Origin: Paenibacillus rhizovicinus
GTDB taxonomy: Bacteria; Bacillota; Bacilli; Paenibacillales; Paenibacillaceae
Assembly (NCBI RefSeq): GCF_010365285.1
Contig: NZ_CP048286.1
Location: forward strand, 3,917,501 to 3,981,500
Reading direction: 5' to 3'
Length of the DNA: 64,000 nucleotides
The position numbers were made by a program, and so were the translations under genes. Positions 8,910 to 17,742 of the stretch are shown in pieces (the stretch's first letter is position 1; every line of letters begins with the position of its first letter). The notes beneath the pieces were generated by a model, which did no database searches, was not told where the DNA came from, and was given only the letters and a program-made list of their open reading frames with translations.

Positions 8910-9655
8910 GGTTTGCCTGCCTCCTCGTCCTCTTGCCAGCGAACGAGCGCGGGGCTGGGGTCCAAAATCGATTCGTATTGGGCCAGACTGCCCCATTTCC
9001 CGTCCGGATCGATCGTTTTGTACCGCTCGTATTTGGCTCGCCGTTCCGTTTCGCCGCCAGCCCAGCCGTAATGCTTCACCCGCAGCTCGGACTGGAAGCC
9101 GGGCAAGGCAGAACAGGTAAGCGGCAAGCGGGGTACATGATGATTCCAATCCGGGTAGACATACGAGTAGAGGGGGAGGTAGCGGACAAGCATCATCGTG
9201 TGGCGCTTATGCAGCTGCCATAGTTCGTCTTCCCGATAGTAAGCGAGCGAGCCCCAGAAGTCGTACATGCGAAAAGAAACCCAGTCGTAGCGGTCTTGGT
9301 TAATCAACGCGCGGATTTGCGTCTTCGCTTTCCGTTCGAAAAATTCGTCCGCGTCGATCGACAGCAGCCAGTCGGGCTCCGTTTGGACGGCCGTCTGCCA
9401 GAGCAGCTGACGGAGCCGGCCTTCTTGGCCGAACAGCGGCGTCGGCAGCTGAACGAGCCGGACGACTTTCGGGAAGGAGCGGCAAATGTCCGCCGTCGCA
9501 TCCTCGCTGGCATCGTCCACGATGACGATTTCATCGACGAAGCCGGATAATTCGGCAAGCGCGGCCTCCAAATAGCGGCCTGCTTCATTGCGCACCTGCA
9601 GCATCGCGGTCAGCTTGTTGCCGGCGGACTTGCGCAGCAGCGGCGCTTCGCTCAC
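8906..9655 (-). CDS. GT2 glycosyltransferase
   Basis: About 249 residues with a compact GT-A fold. KLTAMLQVRNEAGRYLEAAL is followed by IVIVDDASEDATADI and the DxD motif in LLSIDADEFF. The C-terminal half has YDFWGSLAYYRED and HYGWAGGETERRAKYERY, typical of small GT2 enzymes that add sugars in surface-glycan loci. The GTG start (protein begins MSEAPLLRKS) follows GAGGGGG. Its GTGA overlaps the stop of the upstream gene, and its own stop overlaps the TTG start of the GT4 gene, so all three are translationally coupled. Unlike the plus-strand glycosyltransferases it has no TPR tail. Confidence 0.85.
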   Translation of the reverse strand: MSEAPLLRKSAGNKLTAMLQVRNEAGRYLEAALAELSGFVDEIVIVDDASEDATADICRSFPKVVRLVQLPTPLFGQEGRLRQLLWQTAVQTEPDWLLSIDADEFFERKAKTQIRALINQDRYDWVSFRMYDFWGSLAYYREDELWQLHKRHTMMLVRYLPLYSYVYPDWNHHVPRLPLTCSALPGFQSELRVKHYGWAGGETERRAKYERYKTIDPDGKWGSLAQYESILDPSPALVRWQEDEEAGKP

Positions 9656-10887
9656 GTCAATTCCCCCTCTTCCAGTTTTTTGGCTTTCGCGCGGGCAGAT
9701 GCGATGCCGGCGATCGCATGCAGCGGCTCCAAGCCGGTCATGGCTGCTTGCAGCAGCGCGCATACGGCATCATGCAGCCTGCCTTCAAGCGCAAAAGCGC
9801 GCCCCTCCAGCAAATTCCGCCGCAGCCGCTCCTTCACGTTACGCGGCGAAGGGAGCAGGGCGAGCACGGCTCCCGGCCGGCCGCTCCGTTCCTGTACGTC
9901 CAGCAGGAGGGAACGGGCACGCTCCCGGAGCGCGCCTGCCGTATCAAGCACGGGACTTGTCGCGGAGGGCTCTGCGTCCTGAGGCGCGGAATACCGCTCC
10001 AGCACGCGGTTCAATAGCGCCGCGGCTTGCCGGAAATCATCATTCGCGCGGTACAACAACGCTGCCGCCAGCTGCGATTCGCCGGCAGCCTGCAGGACGG
10101 CCATCTCCTTGCAGGCTGCGCGTTCTTCCTCGGTCACCGCGGCGATTCCATACGTTGCGATCGCGTCGTCCGCGCGTCCCTGGAGCAGACGAATCGCGGA
10201 GAGAAACCGATAATAGGTCGCCACCGGGGCCTCTTCGGCGCCTAGGATGGCGAGGTGAAAGGCGTCCAATGCCCATCGTTCGGCATTCTCGCCTTCTCCC
10301 AACAGATAGTAGTAGACCGCTTGAAAGAAAAACTGCATCGCGGAAGGACGCAGCGCTTTCAACTGCTCCTCCCTGAAATCCACGCGCCGCCGAAGCTGGA
10401 GCGCTGCCAGCGCATCCACCTGCTTGCCCGCGGCGGCATCGGCGGCTGCTGCGTCGGCGAGCAAATCGGAGGCCGTGTCCAGGCCGTCCTGGAGAAAAAC
10501 CCGGCCCCGCCTGAACCACTGCTCGAAGTAAAAGGGCTCCGAGGATGTCACGACGGCCGTCGCTAACGCGCATAATTCATCGCGGCAGTCCAAATAATCC
10601 CGCTCGCCGTTCTCGAGCTCGGCCGGAAGGAGCACAAGCAGCGCAGCCGGCTTCCGTCCGGCGATTTCATACACCCAGCTTGGATGCGTCACGATGGCCA
10701 CCGCCCGTTCCCACGGGAGGCCGTTCAGCGCTTCGAGCGTAATCGTGCCGTACTGCCGCGGCGCGCCGGCCATGGCTTCCGCGCTCGCGACGAAGAGGAC
10801 GGACCGGCCCCGCCCAAGCCTTTCGATCAAGCTTCCGTAAGGAAACGTCTCCCACGCGCAGTGGGGGAATACAACGACCGTGTCCAT
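9652..10887 (-). CDS. Hypothetical protein of glycosylation locus, helical-repeat rich
   Basis: 411 residues and not firmly recognised. The first ~135 residues alternate short beta and alpha elements (MDTVVVFPHCAWETFPYG, AIVTHPSWVYEI, AVVTSSEPFYFEQWF), which could be a Rossmann-like or GT-B half domain. The rest is Ala/Leu-rich helices resembling TPRs. There is no DxD or EX7E motif, so it may be an accessory or acceptor-binding subunit rather than a transferase. It is first in the coupled minus-strand operon with the GT2 and GT4 genes. A GTGAGG ribosome binding site lies just upstream of the ATG. Confidence 0.6.
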   Translation of the reverse strand: MDTVVVFPHCAWETFPYGSLIERLGRGRSVLFVASAEAMAGAPRQYGTITLEALNGLPWERAVAIVTHPSWVYEIAGRKPAALLVLLPAELENGERDYLDCRDELCALATAVVTSSEPFYFEQWFRRGRVFLQDGLDTASDLLADAAAADAAAGKQVDALAALQLRRRVDFREEQLKALRPSAMQFFFQAVYYYLLGEGENAERWALDAFHLAILGAEEAPVATYYRFLSAIRLLQGRADDAIATYGIAAVTEEERAACKEMAVLQAAGESQLAAALLYRANDDFRQAAALLNRVLERYSAPQDAEPSATSPVLDTAGALRERARSLLLDVQERSGRPGAVLALLPSPRNVKERLRRNLLEGRAFALEGRLHDAVCALLQAAMTGLEPLHAIAGIASARAKAKKLEEGELT

Positions 10888-11069
10888 CAGTCACGCCTCA
10901 CTCCCGCCGTTCCGCGCCGGCCGCAGAAGGGCGGCATGCGCAGGGCTGTATCTTCACCAGTTTATGGTAAAAGGCAGGGCAACATGCCTAAACAAGCGGC
11001 TGTCTCGCGCCGAGCCGGCCCCGGACCTCGTCCCATCCGGCTTAACCTCCCCGAGCCAATCGACCCAAC

Positions 11070-11118
11070 AAAAAAAGGCCCCCGATAAATGGCAATGAAA
11101 TTGCCAATTACGGGGACC
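11070..11118 (-). terminator. Rho-independent terminator of the YceI gene
   Basis: On the minus strand GGTCCCCG plus an AT-rich inner stem pairs with CGGGGGCC, followed by about eight T residues. It lies 18 bp past the YceI stop. Confidence 0.85.
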
Positions 11119-11135
11119 TCCTGTATGCATAACGA

Positions 11136-11669
11136 TTAGTTCGCTTTGCCGGCTTCGATCTCGATCGTGAACTTCACTTCGTCGCCGATCAGAACGCCGC
11201 CTGTTTCGAGGACGGCATTGTACGTCAGGCCGAAGTCGCTGCGGCGGAAGGAGCCTTTGCCGCTGAAGCCGACTTTCTCGTTGCCCCATGGGTCTTTGCC
11301 CGTGCCTTCGTAGCTGACATGGAACGTTTCGGAACGCGTCAGGCCGTGAAGGTTCAAGTTGCCGACGACATCGTACTCGCCGTCGCCCGTTTTGCTGATG
11401 GACGTCGATTGGAACGTCAGCGTCGGGTATTTCTCGATATCGAAGAAATCGCCCGTGCGGAGGTGGTTGTCGCGGTCGGCGTTGCGTGTATCGATGCTGG
11501 CGAGCACGATGTTGAATTGGATGTTGGCCGTCGTCAGATCGGTAGGATCCGCTTCGATTTCAGCGCTGAATTCATGGAACGTGCCTTTGACTTTCGCAAT
11601 CATCATGTGTTTGATCGTAAAATCTACGCTGCTGTGCGTGGCATCGACGAGCCATTTGGACGTGGACAT
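11136..11669 (-). CDS. YceI-family lipocalin-like protein
   Basis: 177 residues spanning one YceI domain: WLVDATHSSVDFTIKHMMI at the N terminus, then VKGTFHEFSAEIEADP, FFDIEKYPTLTFQSTSI and LTLHG-type LNLHGLTRSETF. These are the hallmarks of the polyisoprenoid-binding YceI barrel. There is no signal peptide, so unlike the Escherichia coli protein it should be cytoplasmic. The ATG follows GGAGG at 10 bp spacing. It is monocistronic, with its own promoter, palindromic operator candidate and terminator. The physiological ligand is unknown; families of this kind are often stress-induced and under MarR/HxlR-type repressors, which the palindrome would fit. Confidence 0.9.
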   Translation of the reverse strand: MSTSKWLVDATHSSVDFTIKHMMIAKVKGTFHEFSAEIEADPTDLTTANIQFNIVLASIDTRNADRDNHLRTGDFFDIEKYPTLTFQSTSISKTGDGEYDVVGNLNLHGLTRSETFHVSYEGTGKDPWGNEKVGFSGKGSFRRSDFGLTYNAVLETGGVLIGDEVKFTIEIEAGKAN

Positions 11670-11709
11670 GTTGGAAAACCTCCGTTTATTTAGTTACATT
11701 AAGTAATAA

Positions 11710-11757
11710 ACTTTATTATATAAAGTAAGTATATATGGAGATATTTCCCTCTGTCAA
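11710..11757 (-). promoter_or_regulatory. YceI promoter with overlapping palindrome
   Basis: Minus-strand TTGACA (11752-11757) and TATACT (11728-11733) are 18 bp apart. Immediately downstream of the -10 is the inverted repeat ACTTTAT-TAT-ATAAAGT (11710-11726), placed to block initiation. A MarR or HxlR-like repressor site is a guess. Confidence 0.6.
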
Positions 11758-11803
11758 TCTTTGTTTTCTTGCGATTTTGTAAGCCTGGATTCTGTAAGTC
11801 TCG

Positions 11804-11833
11804 TTGACAGCGGTTGCCTTTCGGGGGTATAGT
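11804..11833 (+). promoter_or_regulatory. Promoter of the thiamine operon
   Basis: TTGACA at 11804-11809 and TATAGT at 11828-11833, with an 18-bp spacer, placed just upstream of the TPP aptamer. Confidence 0.7.
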
Positions 11834-11842
11834 CTAACCATG

Positions 11843-11938
11843 AAATCCACTAGGGGCGCCCGCACGGGCTGAGATAAGGCGAATGCCTTGGTCCCTTCGA
11901 ACCTGATCTGGGTCATGCCAGCGTAGGAAAGTGGGAAT
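11843..11938 (+). promoter_or_regulatory. TPP riboswitch (THI element)
   Basis: The conserved aptamer blocks are present in order: TAGGGGCGCCC, GGGCTGAGATAAGG, the variable P3 arm, GAACCTGATCTGGGTCATGCC and AGCGTAGGAAAGTGG. The thiE-thiS/thiG/thiO operon lies downstream, and a terminator at 12069-12095 is the expected expression platform, so TPP binding should shut off transcription. Confidence 0.97.
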
Positions 11939-12068
11939 GTACGTGCGACCCGAGCTTGCACGGCATCGTCGACGGCGTTTACCCGCCCGGCATGCCGCAA
12001 ACTCCGCCCGCCGCCGAGACACCCGAGAGGGTGCCGCGCAGCCGCGGGCAGCCGACCGCGACATTTCA

Positions 12069-12095
12069 CCGCTCCCTCGCCGGAGCGGTTTTTTT
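12069..12095 (+). terminator. Riboswitch-controlled terminator
   Basis: CCGCTCC pairs with GGAGCGG across a six-base loop, followed by seven T residues. It is about 130 bp after the TPP aptamer and about 200 bp before the thi operon. Confidence 0.9.
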
Positions 12096-12291
12096 GATTT
12101 CTAGGACTTTTTTCTATGAATCTTAGCGGATCGCGCTTCGGCTGGGCGGCGGTTGGAATCTAGCGTTCGTCTCATTTCGTGCGGCCCCGGAGTTTCTGCG
12201 GCATGCATGGGGCAGCTGTTCGATTATTCGTAAGCGGCGGGCGGCTCGGCGCTCGCCTGTAAAGTTGAACGGAACGAGGGAGCGTTGAATC

Positions 12292-13257
12292 ATGGGGAAA
12301 AACTGGCGGGACTTCAAGCTGTATGCCATAACGGCAGCGAATTACCACCCTGAGCGAGATATGCTCGAGGTGATGGAGCAGGCGATTCTCGGAGGCGCGG
12401 ATATCGTGCAGCTGCGGAAGAAGGATGCTTCGAAAGAAGAGCTTTTGGCGGATGCGAGGGCTCTTCGCGCGTTGACGGCCCGTTACGGGGTGCCGCTCAT
12501 TATTAACGACCATATCGATATTGCGCTTGCCGTAGGCGCGGACGGCGCGCATTTTGGCCAAGACGATCTTCCGCTTGCGGAAGCGAGGCGGATTCTCGGG
12601 CCGGACGCGATCATCGGCATCTCTACGCACAGCTTGGAGCAGGCGCTTGCGGCTGAACGGGGAGGCGCGGATTACATCGGCGTCGGTCCCGTTTACCCGA
12701 CGGGCACGAAGCCTGGGAGAACCGCGGTCACGACCTCGTATGTGCGTGAAGCTGCGGCGCAGGTATCGATACCGTGGGTCGCCATCGGCGGCATTACGCT
12801 GGGCAACGTGGATGAGGTGCTTGCGGCGGGAGCGACGCGCATTTGCGCGGTATCCGCCATCGTTGGCAGCGAAGATCCCGCGAAAACATGCCGTGCATTC
12901 CGTGTGCGATTGGATGCCTTCGCGGCTGCGGCTAAGGGAGCGGATGGCGAGAGCGGACGCGGACGGGCGCAGGCGGAAACGGCTGTAGTTGGCGGGCTCG
13001 GGAGCGAGGACTTGTCGGCTGGACATGAAGGAGACAGCGCCGACGGTCGGTCGGGGACGTTCGCCGTCACTGTCAACGGACGCCGCGAGGAAACATCCGC
13101 CCGGACCGTGAGCGAATTGATTGAAGCGCTCGGCCTGGTCGGCAAGAGCCTGGTCGTCGAGCTGAACGGCGAGATTATCGCCCGCGAGTCGTGGGCGGCT
13201 GCAGGGCTTGCGGACGGCGCCGTGCTGGAGTTGGTCCATTTTGTCGGAGGAGGCTAA
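12292..13257 (+). CDS. thiE/thiS: ThiE-ThiS fusion: thiamine-phosphate synthase fused to sulfur carrier
   Basis: Residues 1 to about 215 are thiamine-phosphate synthase, which joins HMP-PP and thiazole phosphate: [65 protein letters not shown] and AIGGIT. A low-complexity linker of about 40 residues leads to a ThiS domain ([20 protein letters not shown] through [10 protein letters not shown]). The protein ends in the Gly-Gly-Gly needed for adenylation and thiocarboxylate formation, so the carrier tail is free. Normally these are two proteins. ThiG starts 4 bp after the stop, so synthesis of the carrier and its partner is coupled. The operon is under TPP riboswitch control. Confidence 0.92.
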   Translation: MGKNWRDFKLYAITAANYHPERDMLEVMEQAILGGADIVQLRKKDASKEELLADARALRALTARYGVPLIINDHIDIALAVGADGAHFGQDDLPLAEARRILGPDAIIGISTHSLEQALAAERGGADYIGVGPVYPTGTKPGRTAVTTSYVREAAAQVSIPWVAIGGITLGNVDEVLAAGATRICAVSAIVGSEDPAKTCRAFRVRLDAFAAAAKGADGESGRGRAQAETAVVGGLGSEDLSAGHEGDSADGRSGTFAVTVNGRREETSARTVSELIEALGLVGKSLVVELNGEIIARESWAAAGLADGAVLELVHFVGGG

Positions 13258-13261
13258 TAAC

Positions 13262-14128
13262 GTGACATTGTTCGATGAGTCAATCTATAGCAGCGGGGAT
13301 GAGTTGGTAATCGGCGGGAAAAAGCTGCGCTCCCGGTTCTTTCTAGGCACGGGCCGGTTTCCGAGTCCGTCGGTATTCAGGCAGGCGCTGGCGGCATCGG
13401 CGGCGGAAGTCGTGACGTTCGCGGTGCGGCGCATTAATTTGGACTATACCGAGGACGATGCGATTTTGCAGCATTTGGACGGAGACAGCTATATGTTCTT
13501 GCCGAACACTTCGGGTGCCGGCAATGCCGACGAAGCGGTGCGGATTGCGAAGCTTGCCAGGGCGGCGGGGCTGAGCGATTGGATTAAGGTGGAGATCAGC
13601 GCCAATCCGCGGACGCTGCTGCCGGATCCGATCGAGACGCTTCGTGCGACCGAGCGGCTGGTGAAGGAAGGATTCGTCGTGCTTCCGTACACGTCGGATG
13701 ATCCGATCCTATGCAAAAGGCTGGAGGAAGCCGGCGCGGCTGCCGTTATGCCCGGCGGCGCGCCGATCGGCACGGGGCTTGGTCTGCTGAACCCGTACAA
13801 CTTGGGGCTGATCGTCGAAGAAGCCCGCGTGCCGATCATCGTGGACGCGGGCATCGGCTCCGCCGCGGATATCGTGCAGGCGATGGAGCTTGGCGCTTCC
13901 GGCATACTGGCGAATACGCCTGTGGCCAAGGCGCAGGATCCCGTTGGCATGGCTTACGCCATGCGGCTTGCTGTCGAGGCGGGCCGGTTGTCGTATTTGT
14001 CCGGCCGTATCGCGAAACGCCGTTATGCCTCGGCCAGCAGCATGGAGGAAGGCGTCTCGACGCCGCACGCGGGCGTAGCCGAATCATCGGCGGCGGGCTT
14101 GGCGCGGGCGAAGAGCGAAACGCCATGA
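13262..14128 (+). CDS. thiG: Thiazole synthase
   Basis: ThiG condenses deoxyxylulose phosphate, the glycine imine made by ThiO and ThiS-thiocarboxylate to form the thiazole ring. The TIM-barrel markers are [28 protein letters not shown], the Schiff-base lysine in [33 protein letters not shown] and [19 protein letters not shown]. The GTG start follows GGAGGAGG by 8 bp; the in-frame extension to 13208 lies within the thiS domain and is rejected. The 288 residues include a C-terminal tail of about 30 residues beyond the usual end. It overlaps thiO by ATGA. Confidence 0.95.
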   Translation: MTLFDESIYSSGDELVIGGKKLRSRFFLGTGRFPSPSVFRQALAASAAEVVTFAVRRINLDYTEDDAILQHLDGDSYMFLPNTSGAGNADEAVRIAKLARAAGLSDWIKVEISANPRTLLPDPIETLRATERLVKEGFVVLPYTSDDPILCKRLEEAGAAAVMPGGAPIGTGLGLLNPYNLGLIVEEARVPIIVDAGIGSAADIVQAMELGASGILANTPVAKAQDPVGMAYAMRLAVEAGRLSYLSGRIAKRRYASASSMEEGVSTPHAGVAESSAAGLARAKSETP

Positions 14129-15324
14129 GCCGGCATATCGTTGTCCTGGGCGGCGGCATTGTGGGCCTGTCCTGCGCGTTCGAGGCCGCGCTCGCCGGCG
14201 ATGCGGTTACCGTCGTCGAGCCGGGGAGAGTCGGCGGCCAGGCTTCGGGCGCCGCGGCCGGCATGCTTGCTCCGTTCACGGAGAACGGCGAACAGCCGGA
14301 TGCTTTTTTTCGGTTGTGTCTGGACAGCTTGCATCGCTACCCGTCCTGGGTGCAAGCCGTCGAAGAGGTGTCCGGCCTGTCTGCGGAGCTTGTTGCGAGC
14401 GGCAGCTTGACGGTGGCGATGCACGAGGCGGATGTGCAGCCTTTGCAGGCGCGGCTTGCTTGGCAGCAGCGCTTCGGCGCGTCCGCGGAGCTGGTCGGTC
14501 CGGAGCGGCTGCGGGAGTTGGAGCCCCGGCTGCATTCGGGCGTCGCCGCGGCGCTGCATTGCCCTGCGGAGTCGCATGTGCATGCGCCGAAGCTCGTGGC
14601 TGCGCTGGAGGCGGCATGCCGGAAGCTTGGGGTGCGCATTCTCGAGCACGCGGGAGAAATCGTGCCGCTGGCCGGTGTTGGCGTTGGTGAGGGCAGCGGT
14701 ACGGTGGAAGCTGCCGTGGAGACGAGCGCGCATGGCCGGGTTAGCGGCGATGCGCTTGTCATTTGCGCCGGCGCGTGGGCGAACGCCTATGCGGAGCTGT
14801 GCGGGTTTCCGATTCCGGTCCATCCGATCCGAGGGCAGATCTGCGCGTTTGATCTGACGGGGGCGGAGGTTGGCGGTGCCGCTCCCGGCGAGGCGGAGAA
14901 CGTGCGCCATATGGTGTTCTCCAGCCAAGCCTATTGGGTGCAAAAGCAGGATGGCCGGCTGATCTGCGGCGCCTCCGAAGATTCGGCCGGTTATGACAAT
15001 TCCGTCACGGAGCGCGGCATCGACCGGCTTACGCGCTGGACGCCGCGCGTGTTTCCGTTTCTGGACGGACGGGCGCCCGTCATGCGCTGGGCGGGGCTTC
15101 GGCCGGCGACGCGCGACGGCTGGCCGCTGATCGGCGCGGTTCCGGGCAGTCCCAACGTGCTGCTTGCCGCGGGCCATTACCGCAACGGCATCCTGCTAAG
15201 CCCGGCGACCGCCGCGATGGTCGGCTGCCTGCTGCGCGGCGAGGCGCCGCCGGTAGCCGGAGCGGAGGCAAGCTTCGCGCCGGACCGTTTCGCCAGAAGG
15301 CCCGGCGTTCCCGCGCTGCGGTAA
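14125..15324 (+). CDS. thiO: Glycine oxidase
   Basis: FAD-dependent oxidase producing dehydroglycine for ThiG. The dinucleotide fold [18 protein letters not shown] is at residues 4-21, then [15 protein letters not shown] and the C-terminal FAD-binding segment [17 protein letters not shown] with [11 protein letters not shown]. At 399 residues it is slightly longer than Bacillus ThiO (about 369). Its ATG overlaps the thiG stop. ThiO rather than the anaerobic ThiH implies aerobic thiazole synthesis. No thiF, thiC or thiD is in the window, so the remaining genes must be elsewhere. Confidence 0.93.
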   Translation: MSRHIVVLGGGIVGLSCAFEAALAGDAVTVVEPGRVGGQASGAAAGMLAPFTENGEQPDAFFRLCLDSLHRYPSWVQAVEEVSGLSAELVASGSLTVAMHEADVQPLQARLAWQQRFGASAELVGPERLRELEPRLHSGVAAALHCPAESHVHAPKLVAALEAACRKLGVRILEHAGEIVPLAGVGVGEGSGTVEAAVETSAHGRVSGDALVICAGAWANAYAELCGFPIPVHPIRGQICAFDLTGAEVGGAAPGEAENVRHMVFSSQAYWVQKQDGRLICGASEDSAGYDNSVTERGIDRLTRWTPRVFPFLDGRAPVMRWAGLRPATRDGWPLIGAVPGSPNVLLAAGHYRNGILLSPATAAMVGCLLRGEAPPVAGAEASFAPDRFARRPGVPALR

Positions 15325-15349
15325 AGCGGGACCGGTCATATTGCCGGGC

Positions 15350-15605
15350 CGGGTGGAAATCCGGCAGAACCGCCGCAAGAGTTGTACCCAGCACAGTACA
15401 TGTGTCGAAATCCGGCGGAACCGCCGCAAGAAGTGTACCCCGTACACTACATGGGCCGAAATTCGGCCGGAACCGCCGCAAGAAGTGTACCCCGTACACT
15501 ACATGGGCCGAAATTCGGCCGGAACCGCCGCAAGAGTTGCACCCAGTACACTACATGTGTCGAAATCCGGCGAAACCGCCGCAAGAAGTGTACCCAGTAC
15601 ACTAC
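15350..15605. repeat. Five intergenic copies of the 51-bp hairpin repeat
   Basis: Five tandem units of 50-52 bp. Each contains CCGAAATTCGG or the equivalent CGAAATCCGG arm and most a stem AGTGTAC-CCN-GTACACT (units 1 and 4 imperfect). The consensus matches the coding array at 2310-2615, including the CCGCMGCAAGAG-type core and the CACTACATG end. Nothing else is seen between thiO and the following terminator. Confidence 0.9.
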
Positions 15606-15617
15606 AATAGTTATAAC

Positions 15618-15662
15618 AAAAGCCCTCTTCCGATCAAGCTGAGCTTGATGGAAGAGGGCTTT
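15618..15662. terminator. Bidirectional terminator between thiO and the ABC exporter operon
   Basis: A long near-perfect hairpin: AAAGCCCTCTTCC pairs with GGAAGAGGGCTTT around an inner ATCAAGC/GCTTGAT stem, with T-rich flanks in both directions. The 120 bp that follow are GC-rich and hold no recognisable gene. Confidence 0.9.
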
Positions 15663-15783
15663 CATATGCTGTTTATATCGAGCACCCGCCGACTATGCGT
15701 TGCCTGCGGCTAGCGCCTCCGCCGGCTAGGCGTAACTCCCGCGGGGGCCACGCCCGCCGGCCAGGCCGCCCGCCCCGCAGGCT

Positions 15784-17742
15784 CTAACCAACGTCCAGCG
15801 TTCGCTTCTGGCTAAACTGGCTCTCGTACAGGTCGGCATAGAAGCCGCCTGCCGCGAGCAGTTCCTCGTGCGTGCCCTGTTCGATGACCGTGCCGTGGTT
15901 CATGACGAGGATGAGGTCCGCGTCGCGAATCGTGGACAGCCGGTGCGCGATGACGAAGCTCGTGCGGCCTTCCATCAGCTCGCTCATGGCGCGCTGGATG
16001 TGGATCTCGGTCCGCGTATCGACGCTGCTCGTCGCTTCGTCGAGAATGAGGATCGCCGGATCCGCCAGGATGGCGCGGGCGATCGTCAGCAATTGCTTCT
16101 GCCCTTGCGAGATGTTGGACGCTTCTTCGTTCAGCACCGTATCGTAGCCTTCAGGCAGCGTCCGGATGAAATGATCCGCGTACGCCGCGCGGGCAGCCGC
16201 GAAGACTTCCTCTTCCGTCGCTCCGTTTCGCCCGTAGGCGATGTTGTCGCGGATCGTCCCGTTGAACAGCCACGTATCCTGCAGCACCATGCCGAACAGG
16301 CTGCGCAGATCGCCGCGCTTCAAGTCCGTGATGGCCGCGCCGTCGATCGTAATGCTGCCGCCGTTCAGCTCGTAGAACCGCATGAGCAGGTTGATCAGCG
16401 TCGTTTTGCCGGCGCCGGTCGGTCCGACGATGGCGATCATCTGACCGGAGCGGACATGGATGTCCATATCCTCGATCAGCGGCGTATCTTCCTTGTAACG
16501 GAAATTCACATGGTTGAAGCTGACGTCGCCGCGCACCTTCATGCCGCTGCTGCTTGCCGTGAGCGCGACCGGATTTGCCGCTTCCGGCACTTCCTCTTCC
16601 TCGTCCAGCAGCTCGAAGATCCGTTCCGCCGACGCGATCGTCGATTGAATAATGTTGGCGATCTGCGCCGTTTGCGTAATCGGCATCGCGAATTGGCGCG
16701 AGTAGGAGATGAACGCCTGCACATCGCCGATGTTGATTCTGCCGTGCAGGACGAGGATGCCTCCTGCCACGCTGACGAGCACGTAGCCGATGTTGCCGAT
16801 GAAGCCCATGATCGGCATGATCATCCCGGAGACGAACTGCGCGCGCCAGCCGGATTCGTACAATTGTTCGTTCACGTCGTTGAATTTGGCAACGGATTTC
16901 TTCTCGTGTCCGAACGCTTTCACGATGTTATGCCCCGTGTACATTTCCTCGACGTGGCCGTTCAGCTCGCCGAGCGCCTTCTGCTGGCCTTTAAAATACA
17001 GCTGCGAACGCTTCGCGATCATCTTGATCGCAATGAAGCTGAGCGGCAGCGTCACGATCGTGATAAGCGTCATAATCCAGCTGATCGTCAGCATCATGAC
17101 GATAACGCCGATGAGCGTGACGAACGCCGTAATGAACTGCGTTAAGCTTTGCTGCAGCGTCCCGCTGATATTGTCCACGTCGTTGACGGCGCGGCTCAGA
17201 ATTTCCCCGTGCGTACGGGAATCGAAGAACTTGAGCGGCAGCTTCTCGAGCTTCTCGTTCACGTCCTTGCGCAGGCCGTAGACGGTTTTCTGCGCGACGC
17301 TCGCCATCACGTATTGCTGGATGAAGCTGAACGCGGCGCTGATGATGTAGAGCACGCCGAGCACGGCGAGAATTTGCCAAATGTAATGAAAATCGATCTT
17401 CGCGTCGGCCTGGCCGTTGATGCGGGCCATGATGCCTTCGAACAGCTTCGTCGTTGCTTTGCCCATGATTTTCGGGCCGACGATGGAGAATAACGTACTG
17501 AGTACGGCCGTTAACAGCACGATGAGCAGGGCAAATCGATGCGGTCGCAGGTAGCCGATTAAGCGGCGAAGCGTACCTTTGAAATTCTTCGCTTTCTGCA
17601 CGGGCATGCCCATGCCGCCGGGGCCGCCGCGGCCGGGACCGAAGCCGAAACCGCCTGGTGGCGGGCCTCCCGGACGCTGCCCTGGCGGGCCGCCAGTTCC
17701 GCTTGGTCCGCCGCCAGCGGGACCTTTCTGTTGCTCGCTCAT
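15784..17742 (-). CDS. Heterodimeric ABC exporter subunit, canonical ATPase site
   Basis: 652 residues: a Pro/Gly-rich N-terminal tail of about 50 residues (repeated GGPP/PGG), a six-helix exporter domain starting RLIGYLRPHRFALLIVLL, and a C-terminal nucleotide-binding domain. The latter has Walker A GPTGAGKTT, signature ISQGQKQ, and Walker B ILILDEATSSVD with the catalytic glutamate. It pairs with the next gene, whose ATPase site is degenerate, so an asymmetric heterodimer for drug or lipid export is likely. The ATG overlaps the stop of its partner by 4 bp. The MarR-type gene at the head of the operon suggests induction by the exported compound. Confidence 0.9.
   Translation of the reverse strand: MSEQQKGPAGGGPSGTGGPPGQRPGGPPPGGFGFGPGRGGPGGMGMPVQKAKNFKGTLRRLIGYLRPHRFALLIVLLTAVLSTLFSIVGPKIMGKATTKLFEGIMARINGQADAKIDFHYIWQILAVLGVLYIISAAFSFIQQYVMASVAQKTVYGLRKDVNEKLEKLPLKFFDSRTHGEILSRAVNDVDNISGTLQQSLTQFITAFVTLIGVIVMMLTISWIMTLITIVTLPLSFIAIKMIAKRSQLYFKGQQKALGELNGHVEEMYTGHNIVKAFGHEKKSVAKFNDVNEQLYESGWRAQFVSGMIMPIMGFIGNIGYVLVSVAGGILVLHGRINIGDVQAFISYSRQFAMPITQTAQIANIIQSTIASAERIFELLDEEEEVPEAANPVALTASSSGMKVRGDVSFNHVNFRYKEDTPLIEDMDIHVRSGQMIAIVGPTGAGKTTLINLLMRFYELNGGSITIDGAAITDLKRGDLRSLFGMVLQDTWLFNGTIRDNIAYGRNGATEEEVFAAARAAYADHFIRTLPEGYDTVLNEEASNISQGQKQLLTIARAILADPAILILDEATSSVDTRTEIHIQRAMSELMEGRTSFVIAHRLSTIRDADLILVMNHGTVIEQGTHEELLAAGGFYADLYESQFSQKRTLDVG

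Noticed and set aside
8910..9149. N-terminal extension of the GT4 gene
   Set aside because: It lies within the upstream GT2 gene; the TTG at 8909 with GAGGAGG gives the expected GT-B start.
15664..15783. Possible small gene or RNA after the bidirectional terminator
   Set aside because: GC-rich sequence with no start/ribosome-binding-site combination and no recognisable fold.
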